The position numbers and the translations under genes are program-made. A DNA stretch of 64,000 nt from Betaproteobacteria bacterium (GTDB taxonomy: Bacteria; Pseudomonadota; Gammaproteobacteria; Burkholderiales; SG8-41): contig JACPTK010000050.1 of NCBI GenBank assembly GCA_016192825.1, positions 1 to 64,000 on the forward strand, read 5' to 3'. Under the pieces are notes generated by a model, which was not told the origin of the DNA, searched no databases, and was given only the letters and a program-made list of their open reading frames with translations. Below, in pieces: positions 16,505 through 25,160 of this stretch. The stretch's first letter is position 1; each line of letters starts with the position of its first letter.

Positions 16505-17970
16505 GTGCGTGCCTCGCCGCGCTTGTCGATCAGGCGCCGCGTCTTCGAGGTTATCGACAGCCCGGTCAACTCGTCGAGGCCACCGGGCTCGACCACGGTG
16601 ACCGCGAGCGTCACGCCAAGCGCCTCCTTGAAGCGCATGACGAGCTCGCGCGCGAGGCGATCCCGGGATACCTGCGCGCTCACCGCTTCGACCATGACCG
16701 TCATGTCCTCGCGTCCGGAAGCGGAGCGCTCGACGATGCACACGTACTCGCCGTTCGCTCCGGCGTTTTCGCTGACAAGCCCGCCGATCGCCTCCGGAAA
16801 GATGTTGGTGCCGCGCAGTTTCACCATGTTGTCGGCCCGGCCGTGTATGCGGTCGATGCGCCGGTGGTGGCTGCCGCACGGGCACGCACCGGTTGCAAAG
16901 GCCGAGATATCGTTGGAGTTGAAGCGGACGAGGGGGGCAAGGTGCTTGAACAGCGTCGTCTGGAAAATGACGCCTTTCTCGCCGTCCCCCTTCGGCCGGC
17001 CCGTCTCCGGGTCGACGATCTCGATCAGGAACGCGTCCTCGAATACGTGCATGCCGGTCTGGTATTCGCACTCGGCGGCGAGTGACCCGCACTCGTTCGT
17101 GCCGTAGGTGTCATAGACGCGCGCGCCCCAGAGCGCTTCCAGCGAATGGCGGTCGTCCAGGCCCAGGTGCACGATCAGGCTCCGGATGCCGCAACTGCGC
17201 GGGTCGATCCCGAGCTCATCGCGCATGACGAGCCCGACATGGCGCACGTACGCCGGGAAACCGACGAGATGGCGCGTCTTCCACGCCCGCATGATCTCGA
17301 TCTGGCGCCGCGTCGGCGTCTGGGCGCCCGAGCCGGTCATGACCGGAACGGCGCCCGTGTACTTCCAGATACCCTCCCGCGCAAGCAGGCCGCCATTGGG
17401 CAGGCCCAGCGAGAGCATCACCTGCACGATGTCGAACGGGCGCACACCCTGCATGTACAGGCGGCGGCCGGTAATGATGTTCATCACCTCGCGATCCCGC
17501 GGCGAGTAGAGCATGGGCCTCGGCAGGCCAGTCGTTCCGCCGCTCGTCTGCAGTACGAGCGGTAGCGGCGCATCGACAGCAGGATCAATCCCCATGAAGT
17601 CGCCCCACGGGGGATTGCGCTCAATCGCCGCCCACAGGTCATGGACCGAGAACGGCGGAATGGAAGCGAGGTCATCGAGGCTGCGGATGTCGCCGGCTTC
17701 CATCCCCGCCGCCTTCCAGTGTCGCTGGTAGAACGGGATCTGCCATGCCCGTCGCATCTGCGCGAGAAACCGCTCGTTCTGGAGCTTGTGGAGGGATTCG
17801 CGCGAATCGCGGTAGCAGGCGGCGAAGTAATCGGGTGCGGGCGGGAACTCCCGCCACAGCTGCTCGAAATCGAGCGAGCCGTAGTAGCGCGGAATCACGG
17901 CGCGGCGTGATTCCAAGTGCGCGGACCGGTCGGCTGGCGGTGTCGGCATCGGCGCTTGCGCGTTGCTCAA
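16501..17970 (-). CDS. Phenylacetate-CoA ligase-like adenylate-forming enzyme
   Basis: A 489-residue AMP-forming ligase related to PaaK. The P-loop-like motif is LQTSGGTTGLPRPM, the adenine-binding motif is YDTYGTNECGSLAAECE, and IHGRADNMVKLRGTNIFPEA is the hinge and C-terminal subdomain. Cys residues in GACPCGSHH resemble the PaaK structural metal site. It should activate an aromatic or other carboxylate as the CoA thioester. As the first gene of the unit running to 14204, it points to CoA-dependent degradation of the compound sensed by the adjacent receptor. Confidence 0.8.
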   Translation of the reverse strand: MSNAQAPMPTPPADRSAHLESRRAVIPRYYGSLDFEQLWREFPPAPDYFAACYRDSRESLHKLQNERFLAQMRRAWQIPFYQRHWKAAGMEAGDIRSLDDLASIPPFSVHDLWAAIERNPPWGDFMGIDPAVDAPLPLVLQTSGGTTGLPRPMLYSPRDREVMNIITGRRLYMQGVRPFDIVQVMLSLGLPNGGLLAREGIWKYTGAVPVMTGSGAQTPTRRQIEIMRAWKTRHLVGFPAYVRHVGLVMRDELGIDPRSCGIRSLIVHLGLDDRHSLEALWGARVYDTYGTNECGSLAAECEYQTGMHVFEDAFLIEIVDPETGRPKGDGEKGVIFQTTLFKHLAPLVRFNSNDISAFATGACPCGSHHRRIDRIHGRADNMVKLRGTNIFPEAIGGLVSENAGANGEYVCIVERSASGREDMTVMVEAVSAQVSRDRLARELVMRFKEALGVTLAVTVVEPGGLDELTGLSITSKTRRLIDKRGEART

Positions 17971-18133
17971 ATATCGAACAGAAGAATCAAATGATAACGC
18001 GTTAAGCGACGGACCCCAGAGGAGCGCGAGAAGGCAACAGGGATCAGGTTCGATTCATCGAAGAGCGCTGTCCTCGCTCGAGGGATCCGGCACAGCATTA
18101 GCGTATGCCAGCGCAATACCTGCCCCCTAACCC

Positions 18134-18364
18134 TTATTCAACCGGCGCGCCGGACGCCTTCACCACCCTGGCCCACTTGGCGATTTCCGCCTTGATGAAA
18201 GCGGTGAATTCCTCGGGGGAGTTGTTGACGGATTCCATCGACACGGCTGCGAGCGGATTGACGACCTTGGGCGATCGCCCTGCCGCCGGAATCAAAGGGG
18301 CCAGGCTCATGATGTTGTGCCGCTTGAGCAGCTTCAGGATGAATGTCTTGCGCGCGGCGTTCAT
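18134..18364 (-). pseudogene. Fusion remnant: PNPOx-like N-terminus joined to a Bug C-terminus
   Basis: A 76-residue frame. The end, NSPEEFTAFIKAEIAKWARV followed by VKASGAPVE, is a standard Bug receptor C-terminus. The beginning, ARKTFILKLLKRHNIMSLA, is not a signal peptide. It resembles the opening of pyridoxamine-phosphate-oxidase-family proteins (xLLxxHxIMxLAT). The simplest reading is a deletion that removed most of two neighbouring minus-strand genes and fused their ends. An FNR-type box lies 74 bases upstream of the start, as if the promoter had survived. Protein function is unlikely. Confidence 0.55.
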
Positions 18365-18437
18365 GGGTCGCGTCCTCCGGACAGGGGGATTGAGGGATGC
18401 CGTCGCGACAATTTAGCTCGGCGGTTCCGCAGGGCTA

Positions 18438-18451
18438 TTGACCCAGATCAA
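18438..18451. promoter_or_regulatory. FNR/ANR-type box upstream of the fusion remnant
   Basis: TTGACCCAGATCAA matches the TTGAT-N4-ATCAA consensus with one mismatch. It lies 74 bases before the minus-strand start at 18364, the same spacing class as the second good match (61888-61901, 69 bases before its gene). It would confer oxygen-responsive control through an FNR-family protein. Confidence 0.45.
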
Positions 18452-18514
18452 ACGTCGGTCGCCGGACGCTGGTGCTTAGTGACGAGGGATGAGGGAGGAT
18501 TGCGAAACCCAAAG

Positions 18515-18593
18515 GCGTGATAGGTGATAGGTGATAGGAGATAGGAAATCACCCCCATCCCCGCCCTTCCCCCATCAAGGGGGAAGGGCGATG
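18515..18593. repeat. Tandem GTGATAG units followed by a C-rich/G-rich palindrome
   Basis: GCGTGATAGGTGATAGGTGA is a short tandem array. It is followed by ACCCCCATCCCCGCCCTTCC, whose last part forms an inverted repeat with GGGGGAAGGGCG. Similar arrays flanked by the same C-rich sequence occur at about 25166-25330 and near 54930. No gene is seen between 18365 and 18640. Confidence 0.6.
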
Positions 18594-18654
18594 ATAGTTC
18601 AGGTTTTTCCTTTCTTGGGCGTCCTGGGGCGCCGCGCTCCACGCGCCGCTCGAG

Positions 18655-18940
18655 CATCTCCGCGATTTGCGCTTTGAACCGATCGTTGGGCTGCGCCTCG
18701 CTCGTTGTCGTTTCGTCCCAACGCGAGGTATTCGCCGTGCGGAGTCAGCAGTTGCGAGGCGGCGCACCCGGCATTCGCCGCGAAGCTGGATGAGGCAAGG
18801 GCGGCGATCTTCGATTACATCGAGCTGTTCTACAATCGGCAGCGCAAGCACCAGGCGTTGTGTTATCTCGGCCCGGTGCAGTTTGAACAGACGAGGAAAA
18901 TTGCTTAATTGACCGTCCGGGAAAACCGGGGCAGCTCAGA
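18655..18940 (+). pseudogene. IS3-family transposase OrfB 3' remnant with IS end
   Basis: The frame ending at 18908 reads KLDEARAAIFDYIELFYNRQ then RKHQALCYLGPVQFEQ. This is the last part of an IS3-family DDE integrase (the final catalytic Glu helix and the YNRxRxHxALxxxxP motif). Everything upstream of the last 50 or so residues is missing or unrecognisable. TGACCGTCCGGGAAAACCGG at about 18909-18930 looks like the terminal inverted repeat of that element. The insertion sequence is therefore only a right end. Confidence 0.7.
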
Positions 18941-18944
18941 CCCC

Positions 18945-19177
18945 TAGGAGTTTGTCGGACTTAGGGCCGACAAACTCCTGATGCAAAACCGCCCGCGCAA
19001 AAACAGAAGAAAAAGGCTGTAAAAGCCTTATTTTCAGCCCGCGCGCGCGTCCGTTGGAGGCCAAGATGGGTCGTCATCCCGAATGTCAGATGGGTCGTCA
19101 TCCCGAATGTCATTCGAAATTCGCAGGCGGTTTTGCTGTGAGCAGCCTGTCGGAATGCCAAGTCCGACAGGCTGCTA
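18945..19177 (+). repeat. TAG-hairpin element, two-hairpin form (233 bp)
   Basis: The left hairpin begins TAGGAGTTTGTCGGACTT and closes with CCGACAAACTCCT. The right hairpin begins near GCAGCCTGTCGG and ends GTCCGACAGGCTGCTA. Between them lies the inner inverted repeat GCAAAACCGCC/GGCGGTTTTGC. It matches the element at 47778 along its length but contains a 24-bp tandem duplication (GATGGGTCGTCATCCCGAAT...), which accounts for 233 rather than 209 bp. There is no coding capacity. It separates two insertion-sequence remnants. Confidence 0.85.
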
Positions 19178-19182
19178 AATGG

Positions 19183-19686
19183 AACGACAGGTTGCGCGGG
19201 GCTGCAGTCAACCTGAATGGCGTGGGTACGTTAGGCAAGCAGGGCATATCGATTGTGAGGCATTTGCGCGGGCGAACCGGCTCATGAAGCTGGGCAACGG
19301 AGCGCTCGATGGGACCACGGTGAGGGCCAACGCGAGCCGGCGCCGCGCGCGCTCCTACGCGAGGGGCGCCGCCCCCGGGTCCTCCGCCCACGCCACCGGC
19401 CCCGGGCGTCGACCCCAAAAGCCCAGGTCAATCTCTGCGCGCGCTGCCGCCCGAGCTGGGAACGGTGCAGGCGCTGGTGGCGATGGCGCACCGGCTCAAG
19501 ACCCGCGAGGCACGCGCGTTGTACGCATTGCGCAAGAGCACGGTCGAACCGGTGATCGGGATCATCAAGTCGGTGATGAAGTTCAGGCAGTTTCTGCTGC
19601 GGGGCGTAAATAACGTCAGCGGCGAATGGGATTGGGCGTGCCTCGCCTACAATGTGAAGCGGAGGCACCGGATGCAGTGCGCCTGA
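19183..19686 (+). pseudogene. IS1182-family transposase remnant with internal deletion
   Basis: Two parts of an IS1182-type transposase survive. Around 19260-19350 the frame reads RLMKLGNGALDGTTVRANAS, the DGT(K/T)VxANAS motif from the first half of the protein. At 19465-19686 another frame gives TREARALYALRKSTVEPVIG then GEWDWACLAYNVKR, the typical C-terminal end. The two are in different frames and the middle is missing. It is bracketed by a hairpin element on the left and a half hairpin (19725-19748) on the right. Confidence 0.7.
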
Positions 19687-19724
19687 ATGAAGTTTCCGGG
19701 CCGATAAATACCCCATTCGTTCAT

Positions 19725-19748
19725 GATGCCGAGTCCGACAGGCTGCTA
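19725..19748. repeat. Half of a TAG-hairpin arm
   Basis: ATGCCGAGTCCGACAGGCTG followed by CTA matches the 3' half of the right hairpin that ends at 19177, with one change. The 5' half is absent, so this is a truncated copy. It lies 17 bases before the MFS gene start. Confidence 0.75.
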
Positions 19749-19765
19749 GGAACCGATTGCTTCCC

Positions 19766-20932
19766 ATGAAGATATACCTGGTTGTGATGATCTCGGCTCT
19801 TAGCCAGATCGGATTCAGCGGCAGCCGGGTCGCGGTGTCGCTTCATGCCCTGGAGTTGACCGCCAGCCCTTTCGCGATCGGCGTGGTCATCGCGCTCTAT
19901 TCGCTCTGCCCCATGCTGCTGTCGATTGTCATCGGAAAGTTTGCAGATCGGGCGCCACCGCGATGGCCGGTAATCCTGGGCTCTGCCGCCATGACGGCCG
20001 CGCTGATCCTGCCGTTCTTGTTCCAGGGGCTTGGGGTGCTTTGTGCGACAGCCTTTGTGCTGGGTCTGGCCCATCAGGTTTTCAGCATCCCGCTGGAGGC
20101 CATCGTAGGTGGTATCGACGGCGCAAAAAACCGCGCTCGCAACTACGCCTTCATTACCATGGGATGGTCCGCCGCCAATTTTCTCGGCCCGCTCATCGCC
20201 GGATTCACGATCGACTACATCGGGCAGTTGCAGGTGTATCTGGTGCTGGCCGCGCTGACCGCGATGCCGATCCTGATCTTGCTACTGAAGCCAGCCTTGT
20301 TGCCCAAGACGGCGGCCATGCATGCCGAGGCCGCCACTCGCGGCAGTGTCCTCGATCTGTGGCGCATGCCGTCCGTGCGAATGACCATCATTGCCGCCGG
20401 CGTCGTTGGCTCGGCGCAGGATTTGTTCCAGTTCTATCTCCCCATTTACGGCCACTCGATCGGGCTTTCGGCGTCCGCCATCGGAACGATACTCGGGGTG
20501 GTGTTCCTGGCCGCTTTCGTGATTCGGGGCATCGTTCCGCTTCTGGTGAAAAAGCTCAGGGAGGCCAGGATACTGATTTACGCCATGTTCATCGCGGCTA
20601 CTGCGTTCACCTTGCTTCCGTTCTTCGTCAGTCCCTACGCGCTGGCGGCAATTGCGTTCCTGCTCGGGCTTGGCGTCGGTTGCGCGCAGCCGATGACGAT
20701 GTCACTGCTCTACGTGCTGACGCCGACGGGCCGCATAGCGGAGTCCTTCGGGCTGCAAAAGACGGTGCGCAACGCCACGCATCTGGTGGTGCCGATCGTC
20801 TTTGGCAGCGTGGGCGCGGCGTTCGGTGTCGCAACGGTATTCATGTCGAATTCCGTTATTCTCGTCGCGAGCGGCTTCCTCCTGCGCAAAGCCGGCATAC
20901 CGGATAGCGATTCACAACGTAGGCAGGGCTGA
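19766..20932 (+). CDS. Major facilitator superfamily transporter
   Basis: A 388-residue, 12-helix MFS protein. Loop 2-3 has GKFADRAPPRWPV, the usual GxxxDRxxxR-like signature, and a central cytoplasmic loop (about residues 180-205) separates the two six-helix halves. Its substrate is unknown, and the spread of the family includes sugar and drug exporters. ATG 19766 is preferred to the TTG at 19757. There is no good Shine-Dalgarno sequence, and the half hairpin ends only 17 bases upstream, so an original leader has probably been lost. Confidence 0.8.
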   Translation: MKIYLVVMISALSQIGFSGSRVAVSLHALELTASPFAIGVVIALYSLCPMLLSIVIGKFADRAPPRWPVILGSAAMTAALILPFLFQGLGVLCATAFVLGLAHQVFSIPLEAIVGGIDGAKNRARNYAFITMGWSAANFLGPLIAGFTIDYIGQLQVYLVLAALTAMPILILLLKPALLPKTAAMHAEAATRGSVLDLWRMPSVRMTIIAAGVVGSAQDLFQFYLPIYGHSIGLSASAIGTILGVVFLAAFVIRGIVPLLVKKLREARILIYAMFIAATAFTLLPFFVSPYALAAIAFLLGLGVGCAQPMTMSLLYVLTPTGRIAESFGLQKTVRNATHLVVPIVFGSVGAAFGVATVFMSNSVILVASGFLLRKAGIPDSDSQRRQG

Positions 20933-21117
20933 ACGAGGCCAACGCAACAGCAAACGCGGCGACAGGCCCCACTGCAAGAAGGGCGCTTTCATGCGGTTAC
21001 TGTAGGAAGACAGGGTCTGTCCGGTTTTGCAGGCCAACTGATATCATCTGTCGCACGGGTTGGTCTGTCCCCATCATTTCACCCGTTACAAAGCTGATTT
21101 TTTCCGGGCGGACGCCT

Positions 21118-22773
21118 ATGAAAGTTTTTGATGCTGTTGCGAACGCCTTCGTGAAGGAAGGCACTTCGACCCTATTCGGGCTCTTGGGCGACGGCCAATT
21201 GTCATGGTGGTCGGCCATCGCGAAGCACCCGGGCATCCGGATCGTGGACGCGCGGGAAGAAGGCGCCGGGCTCGCGATGGCCGAAGGCTGGGCGAAAGCG
21301 ACCGGCAAGACCGGTGTTTGCAGCGTCACCCACGGGCCCGGGCTCGCGCGCCTCTCGCTGTCCCTGATCGCCGCCAGGCGTTCCCGCACGCCCATTGTCG
21401 TTCATACCAGCAAGACCTCTTTCAACAACGAGCACGCAGTCCAATTCCTGAACCAGGACCTGTTTGTCAGCGGCACGGAAGCGGGCTACATCGAAGTGAT
21501 GACGCCGGGGTTTGCGGAAGAGGCGGTGCGCCAGGCGTTTTACCGCGCCCGGCTGGAGTCCCGGCCGATCGTGCTGTGCATACCGCTCGACATTCAAGGC
21601 AAGGACTGCGACAGCGACGGAGACGAGTATCGACCGTCCGCCACGATGTTTTCCGGCCAGCAACGCATCCGGCCGGACCTGGATCGTTTGCATGCAGCGG
21701 TCGACATCATTGCCGGAAGCAAGAAACCGGTGGTCGTGCTGGGCCGCGGCGCCATGGAGCCTCAGGCGAGACAAGCCGCGGACCGCCTTGCAGCGCGCAT
21801 CGGTGCCTTGATCGCCACGACGCTCCTCGCGAGGGGGGTGCTCGCCGAGTGCGAGTACCACGCCGGCGTCTCAGGCACGTTGTCCACGCGCGCGGCGATG
21901 CAGTTCTTCGCAGAGGCCGACTGCGTGATTGCGATCGGCGCAGGCCTGAACGACCGCACCATACAGGGCGGATATCTCTATCCCAACGCCCGCATTGTCC
22001 ATATCGACGTCGCACCGCACATCATGATGGGCAACGAGCGGAGCGCGGACTGCTATGTGCAGGGCGACGCCGCGACGACGACGCAGGAAATCGACGAGAT
22101 ACTGGCGCAAAAAGGCGTCGCCGGGCAGGGTTTCCGCACGGATGCAGTACGCAACGTGCTGCGTCACGCGGACCGGGACCCGGCTGAATTCGAGATCGAG
22201 CCGGGCACGATCGATCCGCGCGAGGTGGTCAGGGTGATAGACGACAAATTGCCGTCCAGCGTCGGCTTGGTGATCGGCTCGGCGCACAACTTCTCGTTTC
22301 CTGTCTGGCACATGAAAAAGCCGCGTGGGCTGCAGGTGTGCGTCAATGCCTTTACGGGCGTCGGCCAGTTGCTGGCGAACGCGATCGGCGTCGGCGTCGC
22401 GGTCAACGAGCCCATCGTTGCCATCGACGGCGATGGCAGCGCGTTGCAGAACATCCAGGAACTGGATACCGCCGCGCGCCTGGGCATCAAGATGCTTTAC
22501 GTCATCATGAACGATGAGGCCTACGGCGCCGAATACCATAAGCTCAAGGCGAAAAACCGCGACGGTAACCTGTCGGTGGTTCGTACTCCCGATTTGGGTG
22601 CTGTCGGCCGGGCGTTCGGCTGCCGCGGCCGCCTGGCTCGCACTTTGGAGGAGGTTGCCGCGGGTATCGAAGAATTTCTGGCCGGCGACGGGCCCATGGT
22701 TCTCGATGTCAGGGTGTCGCGCAACGTCATCAGCATTCCCTACCGGCGCGTGCACTTCGGCCAGGATGTGTAG
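21118..22773 (+). CDS. Thiamine pyrophosphate-dependent enzyme (acetolactate synthase-like)
   Basis: A 551-residue TPP enzyme only distantly related to the one at 306. The N-terminal domain has DAREEGAGLAMAEGWAKATG with the catalytic Glu. The C-terminal domain has the diphosphate motif IDGDGSALQNIQELDTAARL through IMNDEAYGAEYHKLK. No membrane segment is seen. It starts a three-gene group with a Bug receptor 72 bases downstream and a convergent SDR, suggesting decarboxylation of an imported 2-oxo acid. The 185-bp gap upstream contains only the likely promoter. Confidence 0.85.
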   Translation: MKVFDAVANAFVKEGTSTLFGLLGDGQLSWWSAIAKHPGIRIVDAREEGAGLAMAEGWAKATGKTGVCSVTHGPGLARLSLSLIAARRSRTPIVVHTSKTSFNNEHAVQFLNQDLFVSGTEAGYIEVMTPGFAEEAVRQAFYRARLESRPIVLCIPLDIQGKDCDSDGDEYRPSATMFSGQQRIRPDLDRLHAAVDIIAGSKKPVVVLGRGAMEPQARQAADRLAARIGALIATTLLARGVLAECEYHAGVSGTLSTRAAMQFFAEADCVIAIGAGLNDRTIQGGYLYPNARIVHIDVAPHIMMGNERSADCYVQGDAATTTQEIDEILAQKGVAGQGFRTDAVRNVLRHADRDPAEFEIEPGTIDPREVVRVIDDKLPSSVGLVIGSAHNFSFPVWHMKKPRGLQVCVNAFTGVGQLLANAIGVGVAVNEPIVAIDGDGSALQNIQELDTAARLGIKMLYVIMNDEAYGAEYHKLKAKNRDGNLSVVRTPDLGAVGRAFGCRGRLARTLEEVAAGIEEFLAGDGPMVLDVRVSRNVISIPYRRVHFGQDV

Positions 22774-22844
22774 ACGGTGAGGCGGTTCATGCACCGCTTG
22801 ACCGAAAATGTTGAATCTTCCATGCCACCGGGGAGCGGAACAAT

Positions 22845-23822
22845 ATGGCACGCGTGAGGTTATCCAGATGGGCTGTCTGCGCCGCGCTCTGCCTGCTGGG
22901 CATCGGCCTCGACGCCGCGGCGCAGCGCTATCCGAGCAAGCCGATCCGGCTGGTCGTCGGCTTCTCGCCGGGCGGCAACGTTGACATCACCGCGCGCCTG
23001 GTCGCGCAGAAGCTCTCGCAGTCGCTGGGCGAGCCGGTGATCGTGGACAACCGCGGCGGCGCGGGCGGCATGATAGGCGCCGACCTGGTTGCCAAGTCCA
23101 CGCCGGACGGCTACACCCTGCTGGTGGTGAGCAGCTCCCACATGATCAACGCGGCGACCGCCCGGCATTCTCCCTACGATGCGGTCAAGGATTTCTCGCC
23201 GGTATCGACGCTGACGCACGGTCCGCATTTCGTGGCGGTGAACGCGGCGATGCCGGTCAACTCGATCCAGGAGTTGATCGCGCTGGCCCGCGCCAAGCCC
23301 GGATCCATCAATTTTGGCTCTGCCGGAACCGGAAGCCTCACGCACCTGGAAGGCGAGTTCTTCAAATCGGCTGCCGGCATCGATATCGTGCACGTTCCGT
23401 ACAAGAGCACGAACCTCGCGTTCACCGATCTGGCGGGCGGGCATGTGCAGCTTGTCTTTTCCAGCACGGTGTCCACCCTGCCATTCGTCAGGACCGGCAG
23501 AGTCAAGGCCCTCGCGGTCACGAGCGCGAAGCGGCTTGCCGCGTTTCCGGAAATCCCCACCGTCGCCGAATCCGGCCTGCCGCAATTCGTCGTGGATTCC
23601 ATCGCGGGCATGCTGGCCCCGGCCAAAACGCCGCGCAGTATCATCAACAAGCTGAGCGCCGAAATCAGGAAGTTTCTCAGCACGCCTGAAATGCACAGAG
23701 CCCTGGCGGCTCAGGGCGCCGAAGCGGGCGGCAGCACGCCGAAGGAATATGCCGAAAGAATCGCCGGGGAAATCGCGCGCTGGAGAAAAGTGGCGGCGGA
23801 CGCGGGAATTGCCAGGAAGTAA
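22845..23822 (+). CDS. Bug receptor paired with the TPP enzyme
   Basis: A 325-residue receptor with signal peptide MARVRLSRWAVCAALCLLGI ending near DAAAQ, then RYPSKPIRLVVGFSPGGNVD and VDNRGGAGGMIGADLVAKST. The VVGFSPGG form (Gly-Phe instead of Pro-Phe) occurs also at 38086. It lies 72 bases after the TPP-enzyme stop on the same strand, so its ligand may be that enzyme's substrate. Confidence 0.9.
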   Translation: MARVRLSRWAVCAALCLLGIGLDAAAQRYPSKPIRLVVGFSPGGNVDITARLVAQKLSQSLGEPVIVDNRGGAGGMIGADLVAKSTPDGYTLLVVSSSHMINAATARHSPYDAVKDFSPVSTLTHGPHFVAVNAAMPVNSIQELIALARAKPGSINFGSAGTGSLTHLEGEFFKSAAGIDIVHVPYKSTNLAFTDLAGGHVQLVFSSTVSTLPFVRTGRVKALAVTSAKRLAAFPEIPTVAESGLPQFVVDSIAGMLAPAKTPRSIINKLSAEIRKFLSTPEMHRALAAQGAEAGGSTPKEYAERIAGEIARWRKVAADAGIARK

Positions 23823-24026
23823 GCGGTACTGACGCTGACATTCGCTCATCACGCGTCGTTCGTCACTGATCATCGGCGGCCGATCCCTGGTGGTCCGTAC
23901 CCTGCGGTTCCATGAGGTTGTGTCAGGTTTCAGCGTTGCGCCCCCAGCCTCGCCCTGCGCCGCGCCCGCTTGTTCGGCGGGCCGGGAGTCGATCCAACGG
24001 GCGGCGCAGGCGATCGATCCGGACGG

Positions 24027-24785
24027 CTACATTCCGGGATATCTTCCCCCGGAACACGTTATTCGGTCGCCCGTGATATAGGACGCCTCGTCGGAGGCCA
24101 GGAACAGCGCCGCGTTCGCGACTTCCTGGGGGTAACCGTCGCGTCGCAGGGCCAGGTGCTCGTGCTCGGGACGGGGATGCTCGCCCGGCCGGTACCATTC
24201 GGGGTTGCGCCGCTCGGTATCGATGTTGCCCACGGCGATGAGGTTTGCCCGTATGCGGTACTGCCCCAGATCCACTGCCATCGCCTTGATCAGCCCGTAC
24301 AGGCCATGCTTGGACGCCGCCACGGCGCCGATACCCGGCCTCATTGCGGTCAGCGACGACATCCCGCCCAGGGCGATAATGCTTCCGCTCCTGCGTTCTA
24401 TCATCGACGGGGCAAGCGCCTTGGCAAAGTAGAAAGTCGAGTGAACGTTGACGTTGAACACCTGGTGCCACTCGTCGTGGCTGAAATCCCAGAATGGCCG
24501 GTGAGGCCGCAGGCCGGCCACGCTCACCAGCACGTCCACCTTGCCGAATCGGTCTAGGCTCAGCCGCACCACGCGGGTGACTTCCCCGTGCTTGCTCACG
24601 TCCGCCGGCAGGGGCAGCGCCTTCACGCCGGAGTCCTCGCATTCCCTGGCGACCTGCTTCAAGTCGTCACCCGTTCTCGCCACCAGCACGACGTCAGCCC
24701 CTTCGCGCGCAAAGGCGACGGCGATCGCTTTGCCGATGTTGCGGCCGGCGCCGGAAATCAACGCGGTCTTGCCACGGAATCGCAT
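24027..24785 (-). CDS. Short-chain dehydrogenase/reductase lacking the catalytic tyrosine
   Basis: A 252-residue classical SDR by length and order: nucleotide motif SGAGRNIGKAIAVAFA, DVS after strand 3, the NxAG-equivalent VSVAGLRP, and a serine stretch GGMSSLTAM. At the active site the YxxxK motif reads VAASK (GAVAASKHG), so the catalytic Tyr is a Val. Dehydrogenase activity by the usual mechanism is therefore doubtful, and a binding or altered catalytic role is possible. The C-terminal GDRITCSGGRYPGM is normal. Start 24785 is chosen for the AAGAGG upstream. It converges with the Bug gene at 22845. Confidence 0.8.
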   Translation of the reverse strand: MRFRGKTALISGAGRNIGKAIAVAFAREGADVVLVARTGDDLKQVARECEDSGVKALPLPADVSKHGEVTRVVRLSLDRFGKVDVLVSVAGLRPHRPFWDFSHDEWHQVFNVNVHSTFYFAKALAPSMIERRSGSIIALGGMSSLTAMRPGIGAVAASKHGLYGLIKAMAVDLGQYRIRANLIAVGNIDTERRNPEWYRPGEHPRPEHEHLALRRDGYPQEVANAALFLASDEASYITGDRITCSGGRYPGM

Positions 24786-24852
24786 ATGAAGCCTCTTGAC
24801 AGCCATGCATTGGGCCTGATTGCGACCAATATAGCAGAGCAGGATAATCACC

Positions 24853-25093
24853 TAGGAGCTTGTCGGACCTGGGTCCGACAAGCTCCTTAGGCAAAACCGC
24901 CCCGGGAAAAAATGCGAAAGTGCCATCAAGAACCTGCCGAAACACCATCCGTACGCGTTTCATTAGGAGTTTGTCGCTCCAAGTCCGACAAACTCCTGGG
25001 TGAAACGACCGTGGAATTAAACGTTATTCAAGAACCCCGGGGTGGTTTTGCTTTTAGCAGCCTGTCGGGCAATCAAAGTCCGACAGGCTGCTA
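24853..25093. repeat. TAG-hairpin element with a third hairpin nested inside
   Basis: The outer left hairpin is TAGGAGCTTGTCGGACCTGG...AGCTCCT and the outer right hairpin ends GTCCGACAGGCTGCTA, with the usual GCAAAACCGCC/GGTGGTTTTGC inner repeat. A further TAGGAGTTTGTCG...CAAACTCCT hairpin lies in the middle (about 24965-24999). It looks like one copy inserted in another. Both outer ends sit in CTAG. There are no coding features. Confidence 0.85.
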
Positions 25094-25108
25094 GGGTCGG
25101 ACCCCCGG

Positions 25109-25160
25109 GAAACCGGGTCGGACCAATGCAACCCGTAGAGGCGGCGCGAATAGACCGCAA
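25109..25160. repeat. Copy 2 of the roughly 47-bp dispersed repeat
   Basis: GGGTCGGACCAATGCAACCC followed by GTAGAGGCGGCGCGAATAGA matches 14087-14136 with scattered changes. It directly follows the hairpin element and precedes a CGTGA-type tandem run. Confidence 0.5.

Noticed and set aside
15641-17092. A 483-residue form of the amidohydrolase starting inside the CoA ligase
   Set aside because: The first 196 residues are an antiphase reading of the ligase. GTG 16504 overlaps the ligase stop and starts the family alignment.
18515-18545. Possible CRISPR array in the GTGATAGG repeats
   Set aside because: The units are 8 bp with no spacers and no cas genes are present. This is a simple tandem repeat.
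18655-19748. An active composite transposon
   Set aside because: Both transposases are heavily deleted, and the hairpin repeats lack a transposase gene here.
19757-19766. TTG 19757 as the start of the MFS gene
   Set aside because: ATG 19766 is three codons later and gives a normal N-terminus. Neither has a strong Shine-Dalgarno sequence.
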